From Verrucomicrobiales bacterium (GTDB lineage: Bacteria > Verrucomicrobiota > Verrucomicrobiia > Limisphaerales > Palsa-1400): a DNA stretch of 9,216 bases. The position numbers and the translations under genes were made by a program. Of this stretch, positions 6,058-9,216 are shown piece after piece. The stretch spans positions 1 through 9,216 of the forward strand of contig JAQGOW010000092.1 in NCBI GenBank assembly GCA_028293405.1. Reading direction: 5' to 3'. The first letter of the stretch is position 1. Every line of letters begins with the position of its first letter. The notes below the pieces were generated by a model. It was not told where the DNA came from. It saw only the letters and a program-made list of their open reading frames with translations, and ran no database searches.

Positions 6058-6945
6058 ATGCCAAGTACACGCGACATACGCCGGCGCATTAAGTCGGTAA
6101 AAAATACGGCGCAGATCACGAAGGCCATGCAGATGGTCGCTGCGTCGAAAATGCGCAGAGCGCAACAAGCCGCTTTGGCCAGTCGGCCTTACGCCACCTT
6201 GTTGAACGAGATCCTCGCGCCTTTGGCTAACTCGGGTGGCGATCTCTCGCATCCGTTGATGGAAGTGCGCGAAGTGAAAAAGCGTTTACTCATCGTCGTC
6301 AGTTCCGACAAAGGCTTGTGCGGTGGGCTGAACAGCAACTTGATGCGCGAAGCCTCCAAGTTCGACCGCACCAACGCGGTCTTTATCACTGCCGGCCGCA
6401 AAGCCTCGCAGTTCATCGCCCGCACCAAGCGCGATCTCGCCGCTGAATTCACCTATCGCGACGCCCCGCTCTTCAGCGAAGCCCGAGCGATTGCTAAATT
6501 CGCGGTCAACATGTTTGCCGAGGGAAAAGTCGACCGTGTCGACGTCCTCTACACCCGCTTTTTCTCGACGCTCGTTCAAAAACCCGAAGTCGTGCAGCTC
6601 TTGCCTATCGGCGAGATCAAGCCGCACGCCAGCGGCATTGGCAACGATGCCGCGCCGGGAACCCATGCAGTCGATTCTCAAGGCGCGACCGAATTCATTT
6701 ACGAGCCGACCCAAACTGACGTCCTCGGCGCCTTGCTGCCGCACAGCGTGAATTTTCAGATCTATCACATCCTGCTCGAAGCCAAAGCGTCCGAACAAAG
6801 CGCGCGCATGGTCGCGATGAAAAATGCGACCGACAACGCGAAGCAGATCATCAAGGATTTGACGCTGGAGTACAACAAGCTGCGTCAAGCGAACATCACC
6901 AAAGAGCTCTTGGAAATCACCAGTGCAGCGATGGCGATGAGTTAG
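6058..6945 (+). CDS. atpG: F-type ATP synthase subunit gamma (F1 central stalk)
   Basis: Gamma is the rotating shaft that couples the c-ring to the F1 head. The 295-residue protein starts with MPSTRDIRRRIKSVKNTAQITKAM, the standard N-terminal helix. It continues with VVSSDKGLCGGLN at 80-92 and ends with ASEQSARMVAMKNATDNA at 244-261 and ITKELLEITSAAMAMS at 280-295. The last motif differs slightly from the usual 'ITxELxEIVxGA': the Gly before the final Ala is Ala here. Length and fold regions are otherwise normal. The ATG at 6058 gives the expected N-terminus. This is the last gene of the operon: a terminator follows within 35 bp, and no atpD follows as it would in the canonical order. Confidence 0.98.
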   Translation: MPSTRDIRRRIKSVKNTAQITKAMQMVAASKMRRAQQAALASRPYATLLNEILAPLANSGGDLSHPLMEVREVKKRLLIVVSSDKGLCGGLNSNLMREASKFDRTNAVFITAGRKASQFIARTKRDLAAEFTYRDAPLFSEARAIAKFAVNMFAEGKVDRVDVLYTRFFSTLVQKPEVVQLLPIGEIKPHASGIGNDAAPGTHAVDSQGATEFIYEPTQTDVLGALLPHSVNFQIYHILLEAKASEQSARMVAMKNATDNAKQIIKDLTLEYNKLRQANITKELLEITSAAMAMS

Positions 6946-6946
6946 C

Positions 6947-6960
6947 CGAACTTCGGTTCG
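6947..6960 (+). terminator. Small UUCG hairpin at the 3' end of atpG
   Basis: CGAAC (6947-6951), loop TTCG, then GTTCG (6956-6960) makes a 5-bp stem with a C(UUCG)G tetraloop two bases after the atpG stop. It has no T-tract of its own and sits 17 bases before the main terminator stem. It may protect the mRNA end or assist termination. Confidence 0.4.
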
Positions 6961-6977
6961 TTCAAAGTTTCACCACG

Positions 6978-7012
6978 AAAGCCGGTCAATTCGACCGGCT
7001 TTTTGTTGTTTT
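6978..7012 (+). terminator. Intrinsic terminator of the atp operon
   Basis: AAAGCCGGTC (6978-6987) pairs with GACCGGCTTT (6993-7002) around the loop AATTC, giving a 7-bp GC-rich core extended by A-T pairs. It is followed by TTTTTGTTGTTTT. This is a textbook Rho-independent terminator 33 bases after the atpG stop. It separates the atp operon from the muramidase gene. Confidence 0.88.
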
Positions 7013-7041
7013 AATCTCTCGCTTGTGATTACGATGCAAGG

Positions 7042-9216
7042 ATGCCCGCTCGGCGTTTTGTTCGTGTTGCAACCTGCTTAGCTGTTTTCTTTTTTTTCCT
7101 TACCAGTGCGCGAGTATTCGCACGCCCTCTCGGTGTCGATGTCTCGAGCTATCAAGGTCCCTCGATCAATTGGGCAACTGCGAAAGCCAACGGCATCAGC
7201 TTTGCCTGGGCCAAAGCCACCGAAGGACTGACTGTTGATGACGCCGATTTCACAATTAACATGGCCAACGCCAAAGCCGCTGGCGTCCTCATCGGTGCAT
7301 ACCATTTCGCTCACCCCGAATTGCGCGGGCCCAGCACGGAGATCGACCACTTCTGGAGCGTCGCCGGCAATTACATCGCAAACGGGGGATTTTATCTGCA
7401 ACCAGTTCTCGATTACGAAAACTTCACGACCGTCGTTGGAGCAGCCAGTATTTCGGATTGGGCAAACCAATGGTGTATCGGCGTCTCCAACAAGGCCTAC
7501 GCAAAAGGAGTCATTGTCCATCCGATCGTTTACGTCAGCGTCTGCCACGCCTGCAATTACGACAGCACGGTGACGCAATGGATTCCGTGGCTGGCCGGTT
7601 ATCCGGCCTCAGCGGATACGCAGAACGGCACACCATGGTACACTTGTACCAGTTGCGAGAAATGGGGAGCCGGCGTGTGGACGATTTGGCAGTACACCGA
7701 CTCAGCTCCGCTTGCCGGCGCAACGCAAAACGCCGATGGCGACGTCTTCAACGGCACCATGACGCAACTCACGAACAAGCTCGTCATCGGCGCGCAATCC
7801 GCACCGACGATCACGTCTTCACCATCCAACCGTAATGGCGATCGCGGCGGCTCTCTCGTTATGCGAGTGGAAGCGTCTGGCCTTGCACCGCTCAAATATC
7901 AATGGCGTTTCAACAACGTCGCGATTGCCGGTGCAACCAATTCCACTTTCACGCTCACGAATATTCAAACGACCAGTGCTGGCAGTTACACCGCAGTTGT
8001 CACCAACACTGTCGGCACAACGACCAGCGGCGTCGCACTCTTGACCGTGAATCAACCATTCCTCACGGCGTACTCTGAAAATTTCGAAACAAACAATTCC
8101 GCAAATTGGACGATCAACACCTCGGGAACTGATAACCGGGTTACGTTCGCCTACGACTATTCCGTCATTGGAATTCCTGCCGCGCCAAATTCTGTAGGCA
8201 CAACCAAAGGATTGCGGCTCGAAGCCAACCTCACCAAAACCAACGCTGCGGCTGTGAGTCTGTCGCCACTCCCATCACCAAACTTCCCGGGATTCAGCGG
8301 CAACTACCGATTGCACTTCGACATGTGGATCAACGTGAACGGCCCGCTGCAAGGACCGGCGACAGGCGGCGGCGGTGGCTCGACCGAAGGTATCACCGCA
8401 GGCGTCGGAACAGGAGGCAATCGCATCGAATGGACTGGGGCATCATCTACCGCGGATGCAATCTACTTTTTCGCCGATGGTGACGGTGACGTTGGCGACA
8501 CCAGCACTACGCTGGGCGATTTTGCCGCGTTTAAGCGCACAGTATTTCAGACTACTGCCAGTAATGTCTACACAGCCGGAATCCAAACAACCGCCGATCA
8601 AACGGTGGACGCATATTACCAAAACGTTTACCCAGGCGGCCAATCCGCGCCTGCTTTCCAGCAATCGAATTACCCTCAACAAACCGGCGCCCTTGCTCCC
8701 GGCGCGGTCGGGCTCGGCTGGCATGACGTCGTTGTCTACAAAGGAACAACCGCCGTCGACTGGTTTATCGATGGCTTGAAAATTGCCTCCGTTTCCAGTT
8801 CGTCGCTAGCCCAGAGCAATGTCACCGTTGGATATTGGGACCCGTTCTCGTCGCTTTCGGACAACACGAATTTAAGTTTCGGATTAGTGGATAATCTCCG
8901 AGTGGAAATCGAAGCTGTTGCGCCCGCCATCACAGCGCAGCCTTCGTCGACAAGTGTCGCACTGAACAGCAACAAAACGTTCACTGTTACAGCAACTGGA
9001 ACGCCTGCGCCGACATATCAATGGCGTTTCAACGGCACGGCCATTCCAAACGCCACAACGAACGGTTATACCGTCAGCAATGCACAAACAACCGATGCTG
9101 GAAGTTACTCCGTAATTGTCTCGAACGTGGCCGGATCGGTGACCAGTTCGTCGACATTACTAACGGTAATCCTCCCGCCCACGTTAACCTCCCAGCCAGC
9201 CTCGCAAACCGTCAAC
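7042..9216 (+). CDS. Exported GH25 lysozyme-like muramidase with Ig-like and LamG-like modules, partial
   Basis: 725 codons are visible and the frame is open at the right edge. Residues 1-27 are a signal peptide (MPARRFVRV, core CLAVFFFFL, cleavage after VFA). Residues 30-247 are a GH25 domain: GVDVSSYQG with Asp33, WAKATEG at 56-62, GAYHFAHP at 85-92, the catalytic-type Asp124-Tyr-Glu126, and WTIWQYTD at 213-220. GH25 enzymes cut the MurNAc-GlcNAc bond of peptidoglycan. Two CxxC pairs (Cys168/171 and Cys202/205) lie within this domain. Residues 253-336 are an Ig-like domain (YQWRFNN, SAGSYTAVVTN). Residues 340-625 look like a concanavalin/LamG jelly roll (NFET near the start, GWHDVVVYK, DWFIDGLKI, VDNLRVE at the end). 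A second Ig-like domain spans 627-709 and a third begins at 712. The start at 7042 is fixed by the signal peptide; AAGG lies too close to the ATG to serve as a normal Shine-Dalgarno. Substrate could be own or foreign cell walls. Confidence 0.9.
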   Translation, partial: MPARRFVRVATCLAVFFFFLTSARVFARPLGVDVSSYQGPSINWATAKANGISFAWAKATEGLTVDDADFTINMANAKAAGVLIGAYHFAHPELRGPSTEIDHFWSVAGNYIANGGFYLQPVLDYENFTTVVGAASISDWANQWCIGVSNKAYAKGVIVHPIVYVSVCHACNYDSTVTQWIPWLAGYPASADTQNGTPWYTCTSCEKWGAGVWTIWQYTDSAPLAGATQNADGDVFNGTMTQLTNKLVIGAQSAPTITSSPSNRNGDRGGSLVMRVEASGLAPLKYQWRFNNVAIAGATNSTFTLTNIQTTSAGSYTAVVTNTVGTTTSGVALLTVNQPFLTAYSENFETNNSANWTINTSGTDNRVTFAYDYSVIGIPAAPNSVGTTKGLRLEANLTKTNAAAVSLSPLPSPNFPGFSGNYRLHFDMWINVNGPLQGPATGGGGGSTEGITAGVGTGGNRIEWTGASSTADAIYFFADGDGDVGDTSTTLGDFAAFKRTVFQTTASNVYTAGIQTTADQTVDAYYQNVYPGGQSAPAFQQSNYPQQTGALAPGAVGLGWHDVVVYKGTTAVDWFIDGLKIASVSSSSLAQSNVTVGYWDPFSSLSDNTNLSFGLVDNLRVEIEAVAPAITAQPSSTSVALNSNKTFTVTATGTPAPTYQWRFNGTAIPNATTNGYTVSNAQTTDAGSYSVIVSNVAGSVTSSSTLLTVILPPTLTSQPASQTVN
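7896..7914 (+). repeat. Direct repeat copy 1 in the first Ig-like domain
   Basis: A 19-base stretch starting ATATCAATGG and coding for the YQWRFN strand recurs exactly at 9015-9033 in the second Ig-like domain, 1119 bases away. The rest of the two domains has diverged, so this reflects domain duplication with a conserved core around the Trp, not a mobile repeat. Confidence 0.7.
9015..9033 (+). repeat. Direct repeat copy 2 in the second Ig-like domain
   Basis: Exact match to 7896-7914, coding for YQWRFN in the Ig-like domain at residues 627-709. The following segment ending D/S-A-G-S-Y is also similar between the two domains at protein level. Confidence 0.7.

Overview
The window looks like chromosomal DNA of a Gram-negative, heterotrophic bacterium, most likely of the Verrucomicrobiota (Pedosphaera/Limisphaerales type). 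The lineage call is inference. It rests on the overall look of the proteins, on long exported proteins built from WxF/YQWRFN-type immunoglobulin-like domains, on mostly Shine-Dalgarno-poor starts, and on moderate GC. No phylogenetic marker was compared.

Layout. (1) Positions 1-1703, minus strand: the 5' 567 codons of an exported PBP4/S13-family D-alanyl-D-alanine carboxypeptidase. Its C-terminus runs into WSxLGG repeats resembling a PLL-like lectin beta-propeller, and the gene runs off the left edge. This gene has no plus-strand counterpart; plus-strand frames over it are shadows. (2) Positions 1704-2208: a non-coding divergent intergenic region. It carries a perfect 18-bp palindrome of the CRP type (TGTGA-N6-TCACA) about 115 bp before atpB. 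(3) Positions 2209-6945: a colinear F-type ATP synthase operon, atpB-atpE-atpF-atpH-atpA-atpG (subunits a, c, b, delta, alpha, gamma). The gene order is canonical, but the operon stops after gamma. A strong intrinsic terminator follows directly, so atpD (beta) and atpC (epsilon) must be elsewhere. (4) Positions 7042-9216: an exported GH25 lysozyme-like muramidase with Ig-like and concanavalin/LamG-like modules, open at the right edge.

Function. The six atp genes supply the whole membrane sector (a, b, c) plus the delta, alpha and gamma parts of F1. The catalytic beta subunit and epsilon are missing here. Ligand residues in subunit c point to proton coupling. Unusual features inside the operon are a 62-residue subunit c, a 130-residue delta that seems to lack part of its N-terminal helical bundle, and a signal peptide plus a charged repeat segment at the N-terminus of subunit a. 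There is also a C(UUCG)G-capped GC-rich hairpin with a T-tract between atpE and atpF, which could separate expression of the a/c genes from the rest. The operon is flanked on both sides by exported peptidoglycan-cleaving enzymes with repeat-rich C-termini; this looks like neighbourhood rather than a common pathway.

No mobile element, CRISPR array, tRNA or rRNA was seen. I do not see a wholly new multi-gene system. The points most worth checking are the split operon, the shortened c and delta subunits, the intra-operon hairpin, and the carboxypeptidase-propeller fusion.
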